Below, piece after piece: positions 9,307 to 17,969 of a stretch of 64,000 nucleotides of DNA (positions are counted from its first letter, which is position 1; each line of letters starts with the position of its first letter). A program made the position numbers and the translations under genes. Source of the DNA: Phycisphaera sp. TMED9 (GTDB lineage: Bacteria > Planctomycetota > Phycisphaerae > Phycisphaerales > SM1A02). The notes under the pieces are model-generated. The model was not told the origin of the DNA, made no database searches, and saw only the letters and a program-made list of their open reading frames with translations. The stretch lies in contig NHBO02000001.1 of assembly GCA_002167845.2 (NCBI GenBank), positions 19,308 to 83,307 on the forward strand, given 5' to 3'.

Positions 9307-10488
9307 ATGAAAGCCCATCTCACCTTCTTCTTCGCTCGCGCTCTTCCACTTGTGGCAATCTTCGGCCTGATCGCGATTCCCGCCGGATGTGACGAGGCTT
9401 CGCCGCTTCCGGCCTCGGTCGATTCGACGGGCGGAACAAAGCCTCTGGCTGAGACGAGTGCCGGTACGGCGGCGCCTCCCGCGAGCTCCACTCGGGTCAG
9501 CGGCTCCGAAGACATGCTCGTGCCGGGTGGGTATCTGAAGATCTCTCCCGCGTTGGTGGACTTCGGCGCGGTCGGTCCCGGGACCATTCACCCCACGACT
9601 TTTCAGATCGCGAACATCGGAACGCAGGACGTGGTCGTCGAGAGCGTGACCCCCAGTTGTGTCTGCACCACGCTCACCGACCTCGCCGGGGTGACGATCC
9701 CCGCCGGTGGAACGATGGAGATGTCCGCGTCGTTGGACGCCCCCCGGCAGCCGGGGGAGAAGGAGGCGAAGGTCTTCCTTCGAATCGCCGGCGTGGACTC
9801 GGTCGCGATGGTGAAGATCAAAGGCATGGTGACGCTGTCCATCCAGCCCACACCGACCTACGTCGACGCGCTCAAAGGCGTCACGAGCGGCGTCATCGAT
9901 CTGGCATCCCAGGACGGCAAGCCCTTCTCGGTCATCGCGTCGAACGGATCGCCGCCGAGCTTCGTGGGATTCGACCCCACGGTGGATCAGCCTCGCAGTT
10001 CCTATCGATTGAAGTGGTCGATCGCGGGAGTCGCCGGGCCGTCGATTCCGCGCTGGTGGATCTTCACGACGGATCGGGCCGACTGCCCGCTGGTCCCATG
10101 CCGACTTCGGAATGAAAACACCGGAGCGCGTCGAGACATGGCGCGAATGACCCGGCATTGGATCATCGACGAGGATTTTCTGGATCTGGGATCGGTCCGC
10201 ATCGGGCAGCCGATCGATCTGACCTGTGTCATCAAGCACTACAACCCCCGTGGCGGAGGCGCGGTCCAGCAACCCAACTGGTGGCAGGTGCTTGGAGTCA
10301 CCAGCGCATCGCCCCAGTCGCTTCGGGCTGAATTCAAGGGTGTCGTGAGGCTCAATGAGGAAGAAGCGGAAGTACGCATCCAGATGACGCCGACCGGGCC
10401 GCCATCGGATCTGCTGGTCGGTTTCATCGGCATCAGGACTTCGACCGGAAACGGCCTTCTTGAAGTCGCCGCGAAGGTCGTTCGATGA
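9307..10488 (+). CDS. DUF1573-containing lipoprotein
   Basis: This 393-residue protein begins with a lipoprotein signal: a hydrophobic stretch after MKAHLTFFFARALPL, then a lipobox (IPAGC, Cys about residue 28), so it should be lipid-anchored at the envelope. A Ser/Thr/Ala-rich spacer leads to a DUF1573 (ASH/MSP-like Ig fold) domain at roughly residues 76-170, with LVDFGAVGPGTIHPTTFQIANIG and the paired-Cys motif PSCVCTT typical of the family. A second, weaker copy begins near LDLGSVRIGQPIDLTCV (about 285 onward). The family is common in planctomycetes and Bacteroidetes, with no established biochemical role. The stop overlaps the next gene by 4 bases. Confidence 0.85.
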   Translation: MKAHLTFFFARALPLVAIFGLIAIPAGCDEASPLPASVDSTGGTKPLAETSAGTAAPPASSTRVSGSEDMLVPGGYLKISPALVDFGAVGPGTIHPTTFQIANIGTQDVVVESVTPSCVCTTLTDLAGVTIPAGGTMEMSASLDAPRQPGEKEAKVFLRIAGVDSVAMVKIKGMVTLSIQPTPTYVDALKGVTSGVIDLASQDGKPFSVIASNGSPPSFVGFDPTVDQPRSSYRLKWSIAGVAGPSIPRWWIFTTDRADCPLVPCRLRNENTGARRDMARMTRHWIIDEDFLDLGSVRIGQPIDLTCVIKHYNPRGGGAVQQPNWWQVLGVTSASPQSLRAEFKGVVRLNEEEAEVRIQMTPTGPPSDLLVGFIGIRTSTGNGLLEVAAKVVR

Positions 10489-11375
10489 TCGAGGCCACGA
10501 AGTTCAGCGATCGCCGGGGCGGGGATGTCGTGGAGCTGTTTCGCGCCGCTGCGGACGCCATGCTCACCGCGCCGAATCGTGATGGGTGCATTTCAAAGAT
10601 TCCGGCTCGCGGCCGTCTTCTCGCAACGGGTGATCTCCATGACAATCCGATGCACTTCGCGAAGGTGATATCGCTCGCTGCGTTGGACGCTGATCCGGAT
10701 CATCATGTGATCCTGCAGGAACTGATTCACGGCGAGCGCACCATGAACGGGCTCGACCTCAGTTATCGCATGTTGGTCAAGGTCGCCTTGTTGCTGCTCG
10801 AGCATCCCGGCCAGGTGCATCCGCTTCTGGCGAACCACGAACTGGCGCAGATGGCAGGTCATTCGGTCTCGAAGGGTGGGGGCTGCATGACGACCCGCTT
10901 CACCGAAGGGCTCGAATTCGTCTTTGGAGACGACGCCGAGGATGTGGCGGAGGCGATGGGCGTCTTCGTGCGAGCCTTGCCGCTCGCGGCTCGGACCGAT
11001 CATGGAATCTTCTGTTCGCATTCGTTGCCCGGGCCGGCGATGATGTCGCGATTCGATCTGGACATCGTCGATCGTGGGCTCGGTCCGGAGGACTATCTTC
11101 CGCTTCAAGGAAGTGCTTGGATGATGGTCTGGGGTCGAGGTCATACGGCGGAACAGATGGAGGCCATCGCCGATCGATGGGGCGTCAAGCTCTTCCTGCT
11201 CGGCCATGCCTTCGTAGAAAACGGAATCGAGATCGGGGGCCCGCGGACCATCCTGCTCAACACCGATCATGAGCGGGCGGCGGTTCTGCCGATCGATCTC
11301 GGGGAAGCTCCACCGACGGTCGAGACGGCCATGTTCTCGTCGATCCCGCTCGCGGCGATGGGATCGCAGGCATGA
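10485..11375 (+). CDS. Calcineurin-like (PPP-type) metallophosphatase
   Basis: The 296-residue cytosolic protein carries a divergent set of metallophosphatase signatures: GDLHDN (for GDxHG), LLANHEL (for GNHE), FCSHSLPG and LLGHAFVENG (metal-binding His motifs). The conserved metal ligands Asp, Asn and His are therefore present, though spacing and neighbouring residues differ from well-known serine/threonine phosphatases. It overlaps the DUF1573 gene by 4 bases and is followed closely by tsaB. Substrate cannot be read from sequence; protein phosphatase or dinucleotide-hydrolase roles are both possible. Confidence 0.75.
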   Translation: MIEATKFSDRRGGDVVELFRAAADAMLTAPNRDGCISKIPARGRLLATGDLHDNPMHFAKVISLAALDADPDHHVILQELIHGERTMNGLDLSYRMLVKVALLLLEHPGQVHPLLANHELAQMAGHSVSKGGGCMTTRFTEGLEFVFGDDAEDVAEAMGVFVRALPLAARTDHGIFCSHSLPGPAMMSRFDLDIVDRGLGPEDYLPLQGSAWMMVWGRGHTAEQMEAIADRWGVKLFLLGHAFVENGIEIGGPRTILLNTDHERAAVLPIDLGEAPPTVETAMFSSIPLAAMGSQA

Positions 11376-11404
11376 ATCGGGATGCCGAGACGGAGTCTTC
11401 CGGC

Positions 11405-12103
11405 ATGAGACTTCCGATGCTGGCCATCGAGCTTTCCCAACGTGCTGGAGGCGCGGCGGTACGCCACGCGGACGGGACGACCCGGGTCGCGGAGTTCGAA
11501 GGCGGACGACGCGATCGCGATGACGTTCTTCCCGGGATCGAGTCGGTGCTGGCCGACGCGGGCATTCAAGCCGCGTCGCTTGCGGCGGTGGCCGTGGATG
11601 TCGGCCCGGGAGGATTCACAGGACTTCGAATCTCCATCGCGGCGGGGCAGGCGATCGCGGAGGTCGCGTCCGCCGTGGTCATCGCGGTTCCTGCAGCGCT
11701 GGTCGCGGCCGGATCGACTCCGGGCATGGCGGCCAGGACCGGCGTGGTCATCGTCTGTGCTGCCGCCAAAGGTGGCACGGTGTGGTGTTCTCGACTGACG
11801 CGAGTCACGATCGATGAGCCTTGGAGGATTCTGGGAACGCCCGGGATCGTGGACCGACTCGCCGGCGACGCCGAGCCTTCCGCGATTCTGGCGGATGAGC
11901 ATGTCGATCCCGCGCTGCTCGAGGAGCTCCGACGGTCCGGAGTTCCGATCGATCCCCCCGTCTTCCATGCGTCGGTCCTCGCGGACATCGCCATGCAAGG
12001 CGGACCGGACGTGCAGGTCCTGGACGATCCGGCGATGCTCCTTCCGCTGTATCCCCGAGAGCCGGAAGCCGTGCGGATGTGGCGGGAACGCCCGGGCCGA
12101 TAA
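11405..12103 (+). CDS. tsaB: tRNA threonylcarbamoyladenosine biosynthesis protein TsaB
   Basis: TsaB is the partner of TsaD in making t6A37 on ANN-decoding tRNAs. The signature GPGGFTGLRIS is visible, close to the family GPGSFTGLRIG, after an N-terminal MLAIELS strand typical of the ASKHA fold. I chose the ATG at 11405 because GGAG lies 9 nt upstream and because the product then begins MRLPMLAIEL like other TsaB proteins. An ATG at 11372 that overlaps the preceding stop (ATGA) is an alternative and would add 11 residues. The protein is about 232 residues, normal for the family. It ends a three-gene run with the DUF1573 lipoprotein and metallophosphatase; tsaD and tsaE are not in the window. 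Confidence 0.88.
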   Translation: MRLPMLAIELSQRAGGAAVRHADGTTRVAEFEGGRRDRDDVLPGIESVLADAGIQAASLAAVAVDVGPGGFTGLRISIAAGQAIAEVASAVVIAVPAALVAAGSTPGMAARTGVVIVCAAAKGGTVWCSRLTRVTIDEPWRILGTPGIVDRLAGDAEPSAILADEHVDPALLEELRRSGVPIDPPVFHASVLADIAMQGGPDVQVLDDPAMLLPLYPREPEAVRMWRERPGR

Positions 12104-12231
12104 TCCACGGCGACCTGTCACAACCCGCAGACCTTGACTGAATCGCCACCGGCAGGCGGTCGATGTCTCTCGAGACAGCCATTCGGAATCGGCTCGCCGT
12201 GATTCCCGGAGCTGGTCAGGAGACACGTTGC

Positions 12232-12828
12232 ATGACCGACAAGGATAGAAAACGATCACTCGCGGAGAAGCAGGTCCTCACGACGGGAGAGGCCGCTGAA
12301 ATCTGCAGATTGAGCCAGCAGACGATCATCCGCTGTTTCGACAACGGTCGTCTCACGGGATTTCGCGTTCCGGGTTCCCGCTTCCGCCGCATCCCGAGAT
12401 CGGAACTGATTCGCTTCATGCGGATCAACGACATTCCGGTCGATCTGCTCGATGAGGATCGTGTTCGCATCCTCGTGGTGGACGACGATCCAAGCATCGT
12501 TCGAATCGTCGAAGAGATGCTCGGTCGCGAGGATCGTTTCGAGGTCCGCACGGCATCCACCGGTTATGACGCAGGAATGATGACCAAGGAGTTTCGTCCG
12601 AACATCCTTCTGCTCGACTACATGCTCCCGGACGTGAACGGCAACATCGTCTGCGAACGCATCAAATCCGATCCCGAGCTCGCCGGGACCCGGATCATCG
12701 TCATCTCCGGCGTGGTTCGACGGGAAGAGATCGATGGCCTGCTCGAAGCCGGGGCGGACGCCTTCATTCCCAAGCCATTCCAGGTCGAGGAACTCATCGA
12801 GAAGATCGACGGACTGATCGTCACCTGA
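12232..12828 (+). CDS. Response regulator with N-terminal excisionase/MerR-like HTH and C-terminal receiver
   Basis: The ATG at 12232 is chosen because AGGAG lies 9 nt upstream; an upstream in-frame start at 12163 lacks one. The 198-residue product has an N-terminal helix-turn-helix of the excisionase (HTH_17) type, VLTTGEAAEICRLSQQTIIRCFDNGRL, with the following wing-like basic stretch (about residues 13-65). A canonical receiver follows (about 79-198): acidic VVDDDPS, phospho-acceptor Asp129 in LLLDYMLPDVNG, Ser/Thr position at VISG and Lys181 in IPKPF. Typical response regulators have the order reversed (receiver first). It is 13 bases upstream of the HDOD-kinase gene, its probable partner. 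Phosphorylation would be expected to control DNA binding. Confidence 0.88.
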   Translation: MTDKDRKRSLAEKQVLTTGEAAEICRLSQQTIIRCFDNGRLTGFRVPGSRFRRIPRSELIRFMRINDIPVDLLDEDRVRILVVDDDPSIVRIVEEMLGREDRFEVRTASTGYDAGMMTKEFRPNILLLDYMLPDVNGNIVCERIKSDPELAGTRIIVISGVVRREEIDGLLEAGADAFIPKPFQVEELIEKIDGLIVT

Positions 12829-12841
12829 AGGGCATGGGCTC

Positions 12842-14962
12842 ATGAAGGATGCATCACTTGCGGAACGCGTTCGGAAGGTGATCGGCAGGATCGATGCGAT
12901 CCCGGCGCCTCAAGCCGTCGCGTTGCGATTGTTCGAGGCGACCTCCTCGGCTCGCACCAGCGCGGATGAAGTCGTGGCGATTCTCGCTTCGGATCCGGCC
13001 CTGGCCGCCCGGGTGATTTCGCTCTGTCGGCGGTGCAATCACGGACTTTCCGCGGAGGTCGAGTCTCTGGAGCAGGCGGTCGTTCTGCTCGGGTTTGAAG
13101 AAATTCGAGCCGCGGTGCTCTCGATCGAGATCTGCGGGCTGTTGGGGACGAGCGAACTGGATGGAATCGCGATCGGGCTTCGCCGGCATGCGGTCCTGAC
13201 TGCTTCCATCGCCCGCATCGCGGCGCAGCGTCTTCCGGGACTGGATGACATCGAACCGTCCACCGCGTTTCTGGCCGGGCTTCTGCGTGACCTGGGACAT
13301 CTGGTGCTTGTGTCGGCGATCCCCGAACCCATGGAACGCCTTGCAGAGTCCGCGACCCTTCTCAACTCGGACTTCAATGACACGCTTCGCCGCGTGATCG
13401 GAGTGGATGGCGGCACGGTGGGGGCGCGGATCGCTCGAAACTGGCATCTCCCGGGCTTTCTCGAGGCCGTCGTGACGAGTTCCGGGCGAGGTCCGGCCGG
13501 AATCGCCGATACGGGAAACCGCCGTCTTGAACTGCTCGTCGGATTCGCTGATGCCGTCGCGAGGCGGTGCGGACTGGAGTCCATCGGCCGCCGACCGGGG
13601 GTCGGGGTGGTTCGAGCCTACGAGGAAGCCCTTGGATGCACCTGTGCGGATCTCGACTCCTGGCTTCCCGAAGCGATGGAGATGGCGACCGAATCGGCCT
13701 CCATGCTCGGGCTCGAGATGGCGTCGTTCAACCGAGCGATCGTGAACGCGTCTCCCGAGATCAGAGGCGACTCGGAACGAGCGTCGGTTCGGGGTGATCT
13801 CGCGGGCTCCGCCTGGCCGGTTGATTGCACCGAGTCCCTTGAGACGGTGTGGTTTCTGAATCGAGTCGCCGCCGCCGAGTCTCGGAACGAAGTCGAGGCG
13901 GTGATGCTTGATTCCGCCCGGCGCACCGACCCGGAAGCGTCGATGAGAATCGTGTTTCGACGAGATGATCGGTGGCTCGCGTCAGCGACGGTCGACGAAG
14001 TGAGTCTGGAACCACCTGAAGAACCCCTCGAGTGGTTGAGAGGGTCCATGGGTGAACGAGGGGCTCACGCCGAAATCGCCATCTTCGGTCTTCCGCAGGA
14101 CGGATTGATGATCGGACTGGACTCGAATTCCTCGCCGGGGCCGAGTCTCGTGGCGGCTTGGAAGTGGAGTCATGAGCACGCGAGGAGATTCGAACGACTC
14201 GAATCGGCCGGTGAGGAGGCCGTGCTCGCCGCCCGACAGGAGATCGAATCCGCACGTCGAATTGCGAAGCTTGATGCGGACGCGACTCTGGCGGAGATCG
14301 CTGCCGGGGCTGCTCACGAGATGAACAACCCGTTGACGGTGATCTCCGGCCGTGCCCAGATTCTCTGTGGAAGAAGTGGCGATTCCTTCGTGGACGCGGG
14401 CATCGAGGAGATCGCCGGTCAGGCGAAGGTTCTCGCGAGGATCGTGCGAGGCCTGCATCAGCATGCCACCGGTGCCGCGATCGCGATGGAAAGAACCACC
14501 TCGCATCGGATTCTCGAGGCATGCGCGGAAGCTGCGCGGTCGGAAGTCTCCGGGCAACATCGGATCGTGATCCAGGGCGAGAAAAGCGAGGTCGGACTGT
14601 GCGTTGACGTCCGGAGAATCGCCGAGATAGCGATCGAAGCGGTTCGCAATGCCTGCGAGGGCAAGGAAGACGTCTGTATTCGAATACGAGGTTCAATCGA
14701 CCCGCTCGATGGCCGATGGTCTCTTTTGGTTGAGGACGACGGTCCAGGCTTCGGGCATACGGCGCTCGAACACGCCTTCGATCCCTTCTTCAGCCAGAAG
14801 ACCGCCGGACGGCGGACAGGCCTCGGCCTCACCGTCGTCCGTCGAATCGCGGAAGCGCATGGAGGCTCGGCCTCGGTGCACAACCGGACCGAGGGAGGGG
14901 GATGCCTCGTGGTGTCCCTGCCGATCCAGAGTCCGGATGAGACGACTCGAACCGCTGCGTGA
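12842..14962 (+). CDS. HDOD-domain hybrid histidine kinase (cytosolic)
   Basis: The 706-residue protein starts with an HDOD domain (about residues 12-215), with IDAIPAPQAVALRLFEATSS, DEVVAILASDPALAARVI, and VESLEQAVVLLGFEEIRA. A variable middle region (about 320-450) may be a degenerate GAF-like sensor. A short coiled coil leads to a HisKA domain with His492 in AHEMNNPLTVISGRAQIL and then a HATPase_c domain with DDGPGF, FDPFFSQK and GLGLTVVRRIAEAHGG. No membrane segment is visible, so it senses an internal cue. HDOD domains are known from signalling and cell-cycle contexts, with unclear chemistry. It sits between the HTH-receiver gene and the receiver-GAF gene, which makes a co-transcribed two-component cassette likely. 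Confidence 0.9.
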   Translation: MKDASLAERVRKVIGRIDAIPAPQAVALRLFEATSSARTSADEVVAILASDPALAARVISLCRRCNHGLSAEVESLEQAVVLLGFEEIRAAVLSIEICGLLGTSELDGIAIGLRRHAVLTASIARIAAQRLPGLDDIEPSTAFLAGLLRDLGHLVLVSAIPEPMERLAESATLLNSDFNDTLRRVIGVDGGTVGARIARNWHLPGFLEAVVTSSGRGPAGIADTGNRRLELLVGFADAVARRCGLESIGRRPGVGVVRAYEEALGCTCADLDSWLPEAMEMATESASMLGLEMASFNRAIVNASPEIRGDSERASVRGDLAGSAWPVDCTESLETVWFLNRVAAAESRNEVEAVMLDSARRTDPEASMRIVFRRDDRWLASATVDEVSLEPPEEPLEWLRGSMGERGAHAEIAIFGLPQDGLMIGLDSNSSPGPSLVAAWKWSHEHARRFERLESAGEEAVLAARQEIESARRIAKLDADATLAEIAAGAAHEMNNPLTVISGRAQILCGRSGDSFVDAGIEEIAGQAKVLARIVRGLHQHATGAAIAMERTTSHRILEACAEAARSEVSGQHRIVIQGEKSEVGLCVDVRRIAEIAIEAVRNACEGKEDVCIRIRGSIDPLDGRWSLLVEDDGPGFGHTALEHAFDPFFSQKTAGRRTGLGLTVVRRIAEAHGGSASVHNRTEGGGCLVVSLPIQSPDETTRTAA

Positions 14963-14992
14963 TGCGGATGAACAGGAGCAGGGGAGCCAACG

Positions 14993-16153
14993 ATGAACTT
15001 CGAACCTGAGATGCCCGGCATGAACACGCGATCTTCGGATGGAACCAAGCGTTCGCAGTACCGAGTACTGATCTGTGCCTCCCGGCCGGAGACACTGACG
15101 CTGACGGCGCTTCTGGAAGCCGCCGATGGAACGTATCGATGCACGGTGACCCCGAGTGTCGAAGAGTTTCGAAAACGGCTTCTTGAAGACCGATGCGAGG
15201 TGATTCTGATCGCCGCGGATGATGTCGATTCAGAACTGGCAAATGACGTCCGCCGGCTTCAGCCGCACGCTTCGATGGTCTTCGCCGCCCCCTCCGTCGG
15301 GGTTCAGGATCTGACCAAGGCGATGCAGGCGGGTGCCGTTGATTTTCTGACCGGCCCTCTGAATGCAGAGGAGGTCGAGGAGCGAGTCGGTCTCGCCGCG
15401 AATCGAAGCATCGAGCTCGTCGAGCGTGAAGAGCGAATGCACCGACTCCGAAGTCTGAGCCGCCGGCTGAAGTCTGAATCCAACGGCGTCACCGACCTCG
15501 CCGATCTCGAGGCATCGACAACCGACCCGGCCGCCGAGGAACTGATCGTCCCGGACTCATCCGACGCACTGGACGAGGATCGTCGTCTCGATGAAGTGGC
15601 GATGTGCAGCGAGTTCCGAACGCTCATTCGACAGGAGCTCGACGTCGAGGACCTTCTCCGGACGGCGCTCGAGTATCTGCTGGTGAAGACAGGACCGACG
15701 AACGCGGCCGTCTATCTCGCGGGAGGCGATGAATCCTTCGGACTGGGCGCGTACGTCAACTGCGATCTCAATCGAAAGTCGGTCGAGCCGATGCTGAAGC
15801 GGCTTTGTGATGAAGCCTGCCCGGCGATCGCGGAGCACACCGACGTACTCCGGTTCGAGGATGCGAACGAGTTCATCGCGGAGTGCGAGCTCGGCGCCGA
15901 GGTGTCCACGGACATCGAGATGGTCGCCGTTCCGTGCCACTTCGATGGCGAGTGTCTCGCCGTGATGTTCCTCTTCCGAAGTGCGGACGATGCATTCGAG
16001 GATTCCGTCGCTCAGACGCTTGATGCCTTGCGGGAGATTCTCGCAGAGCAGCTCGCGACTCTCATTCGCGTGCACAATCGGCTGGAGAACAACTGGCCCG
16101 AGGAAGCCGTCGACGAAGACGACGATCTCGGCTGGGACGATCTCGCAGCCTGA
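14993..16153 (+). CDS. Receiver-like plus GAF-like signalling protein
   Basis: A GGGGAG ribosome site precedes the ATG. The 386-residue protein has an N-terminal CheY-like fold (about residues 22-135; YRVLICASRPETLTLTALLEA, VILIAADDVDS, AMQAGAVDFLTGPLNAEEV) followed by a coiled coil rich in Arg/Leu/Glu (about 140-165), an acidic linker, and a GAF-like domain (about 200-365; ELDVEDLLRTALEYLLVKTGPTNAAVYL). The C-terminus is very acidic and ends DDLGWDDLAA. At the usual phospho-Asp position the sequence reads ILIAADD, so phosphorylation is plausible but not certain. It is 30 bases downstream of the HDOD-kinase gene and is probably part of the same pathway. No output enzyme domain is visible. Confidence 0.78.
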   Translation: MNFEPEMPGMNTRSSDGTKRSQYRVLICASRPETLTLTALLEAADGTYRCTVTPSVEEFRKRLLEDRCEVILIAADDVDSELANDVRRLQPHASMVFAAPSVGVQDLTKAMQAGAVDFLTGPLNAEEVEERVGLAANRSIELVEREERMHRLRSLSRRLKSESNGVTDLADLEASTTDPAAEELIVPDSSDALDEDRRLDEVAMCSEFRTLIRQELDVEDLLRTALEYLLVKTGPTNAAVYLAGGDESFGLGAYVNCDLNRKSVEPMLKRLCDEACPAIAEHTDVLRFEDANEFIAECELGAEVSTDIEMVAVPCHFDGECLAVMFLFRSADDAFEDSVAQTLDALREILAEQLATLIRVHNRLENNWPEEAVDEDDDLGWDDLAA

Positions 16154-16187
16154 CCGGGTCGAAGAAGTGCTTCGGATTTCGCAGGGA

Positions 16188-16874
16188 TCAGGACGCGGGG
16201 TTCGTGTTCGGTTCCGAGGAAGGCTCGCGAACCAGGACGGTGACTCCGCCGGTCACTCGCTGCCCCTTCGAGACGAGGACCTCGACTCCCGGCCGGTCAC
16301 GAACGATCAGTTCCGTCGTCGAACCGAACTTGATCATGCCGAATCGGGCGGCGCGGGCGACTCGATCCCCCGGAACCAGTGGGCAGACGATTCGTCGAGC
16401 GATGGCCCCCGAGACCTGTCGGACGCCGATCGGCTCGCCGCGATCCGATTTGAAGACGATCAGATTCGATTCATTGACCTTGGCGGATTCCTCGGTGCGG
16501 GCATCGAGATATCGGCCCGGTCGATGCGTGACCGAGACGACTTCCGCATCGCAGGGGGCGCGGTTGATGTGAACATCGAGCACGCTCAGGAAGATTCGAA
16601 CCAGTACTGCGGGTTCGCCGTCGGTCGCTTCATGGCCGTCGAGTCGTTCGACCAGACTGACCTTTCCGTCCGCGGGTGAGATCAGGTCATGGACGTCCTG
16701 AGTGGCGGGGCGTCTGCCAAGAGGGTCTCGGAAGAAGCCGGCGATGGCGATCCAGCAGATGCCGATGGGGACGAGGCCCCACCAGAGGCCGAAAAAGACC
16801 GCAGGGATCGCGATCAAGACCGCGAGCGCGGTCGCGATTCCCCATTCGCGTCGGCCGTATCTGCTGAGAAGCAC
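16188..16874 (-). CDS. psd: Phosphatidylserine decarboxylase (short, pyruvoyl type)
   Basis: The enzyme makes phosphatidylethanolamine from phosphatidylserine. The 228-residue protein belongs to the short PSD class found in many bacteria. It starts at a GTG, has two N-terminal hydrophobic helices (about residues 12-48), the SPADGKV motif, the metal/substrate segment VLDVHINRAPCDAEV, and the self-cleavage motif FGSTTEL, whose Ser becomes the pyruvoyl group after autoproteolysis. Membrane association at the inner face is expected. It is convergent with the signalling cassette and lies 55 bases downstream of the HTH-membrane gene. pssA is not nearby. Confidence 0.92.
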   Translation of the reverse strand: MLLSRYGRREWGIATALAVLIAIPAVFFGLWWGLVPIGICWIAIAGFFRDPLGRRPATQDVHDLISPADGKVSLVERLDGHEATDGEPAVLVRIFLSVLDVHINRAPCDAEVVSVTHRPGRYLDARTEESAKVNESNLIVFKSDRGEPIGVRQVSGAIARRIVCPLVPGDRVARAARFGMIKFGSTTELIVRDRPGVEVLVSKGQRVTGGVTVLVREPSSEPNTNPAS

Positions 16875-16929
16875 GGAACGGTGCCCAATCGATGTCGGTC
16901 GGCTGCAGGCGATGCCTGAAGCCGGTGGA

Positions 16930-17778
16930 TCACTCGGAAGCCTTGCCGATGAAGAATCCGAGCAGGCCGAAGATGATGAGGCCGCCGATGAGACCGCCGA
17001 ACCAGATCATCATGCCGCCGGTCATCATTTCCGCGAGTGCGGGAAGGGTGCCGCTGGAACCCACGAATGCCATGAGCGCCACGAGACAGAGTGATGCCAC
17101 CGCGACGATGCCCATGCCGACGCCGAGTCCGGACCAGCCGCCTTCGTAGGATTCGACGACCATCGGCACACCACCCATGGGCATGCCGCCACCAAGGTTG
17201 TTTCCGCCACTCTCTGCGCCGGCCGCCTCGAAGAGGCCGCTGGAGCTTGAAGGGATCGCCGGATCGTCATCGTTTGAGTAGACCTCGTCGAGAAGTTCGG
17301 CACCGAGCGAGGTGTCGTCGGACTCCCGGGTCAGGTCGAGCAGGCCACTTCCGCTGCCGACGGTCTCCAGCGAGAGATCGTCTTTGAGAAGGTCGTCACC
17401 CGAGGCTTCGCTCTCGAATGCACTGATGCCGGTTCCCATGCCGCTTCCCGCGAGGAAGCTGTCATCCGCACCGGCGGTGTTGGAGTCTTCGAGTCCGATC
17501 TCTCCGCTCATCTCAAGCGAAACGTCATCGCTGTCGATCCCGGGCGCGGAGCCACTCAGTCCGAGCGAGTCGGCTTCGCCGCTGTCTTCGAGATTGATGG
17601 AGAGGTCGCCGATGTCGTCGGTCGAGGAGATCATGTCGATCTGCTCGACGCGGAACATGTCCTGATTGTCCTGCTTGAAGGACTGGACTTCGCCGCTCTT
17701 CGCCATTGCCATGAGCTCGTCCACGGACTTCCCGAGCTTGCCAGCGGCCTCTTCGGCCGAATAGAACATCTTCGCCAT
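16930..17778 (-). CDS. HTH-domain membrane protein of unknown function
   Basis: The 282-residue protein has an N-terminal excisionase-like helix-turn-helix (residues 5-50; YSAEEAAGKLGKSVDELMAM, then an aromatic/basic wing), a long acidic Asp/Ser/Glu/Gly-rich low-complexity linker (about 50-190) and two hydrophobic segments at the C-terminus (about 215-240 and 250-275; MGIVAVASLCLVALMAFV, then a glycine-rich helix). The order DNA-binding-like head, disordered acidic spacer, membrane anchor is visible directly. AGGAG sits about 10 nt before the ATG. I do not recognise a named family. It could be a membrane-tethered regulator, or the HTH may bind protein rather than DNA. It shares the HTH type with the regulator at 12.2 kb. 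Confidence 0.75.
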   Translation of the reverse strand: MAKMFYSAEEAAGKLGKSVDELMAMAKSGEVQSFKQDNQDMFRVEQIDMISSTDDIGDLSINLEDSGEADSLGLSGSAPGIDSDDVSLEMSGEIGLEDSNTAGADDSFLAGSGMGTGISAFESEASGDDLLKDDLSLETVGSGSGLLDLTRESDDTSLGAELLDEVYSNDDDPAIPSSSSGLFEAAGAESGGNNLGGGMPMGGVPMVVESYEGGWSGLGVGMGIVAVASLCLVALMAFVGSSGTLPALAEMMTGGMMIWFGGLIGGLIIFGLLGFFIGKASE

Positions 17779-17969
17779 CGGATCTACGTCTCCTGGGCCA
17801 AAGGCCCGGTCGCGGTCGAGTCGTGGTACGAGGAGGCCGGATTCGGCCCACCTTCCTACCTTCGAGGATCACGGAGGCTACCCCGAGTCCGAGGCCCCCG
17901 CAAGGCGGGATTCGCACGCATGTCTCGGTGGTTCCCCTCCGGATGGTCTTCTTGGGCCACAATGTCCGA

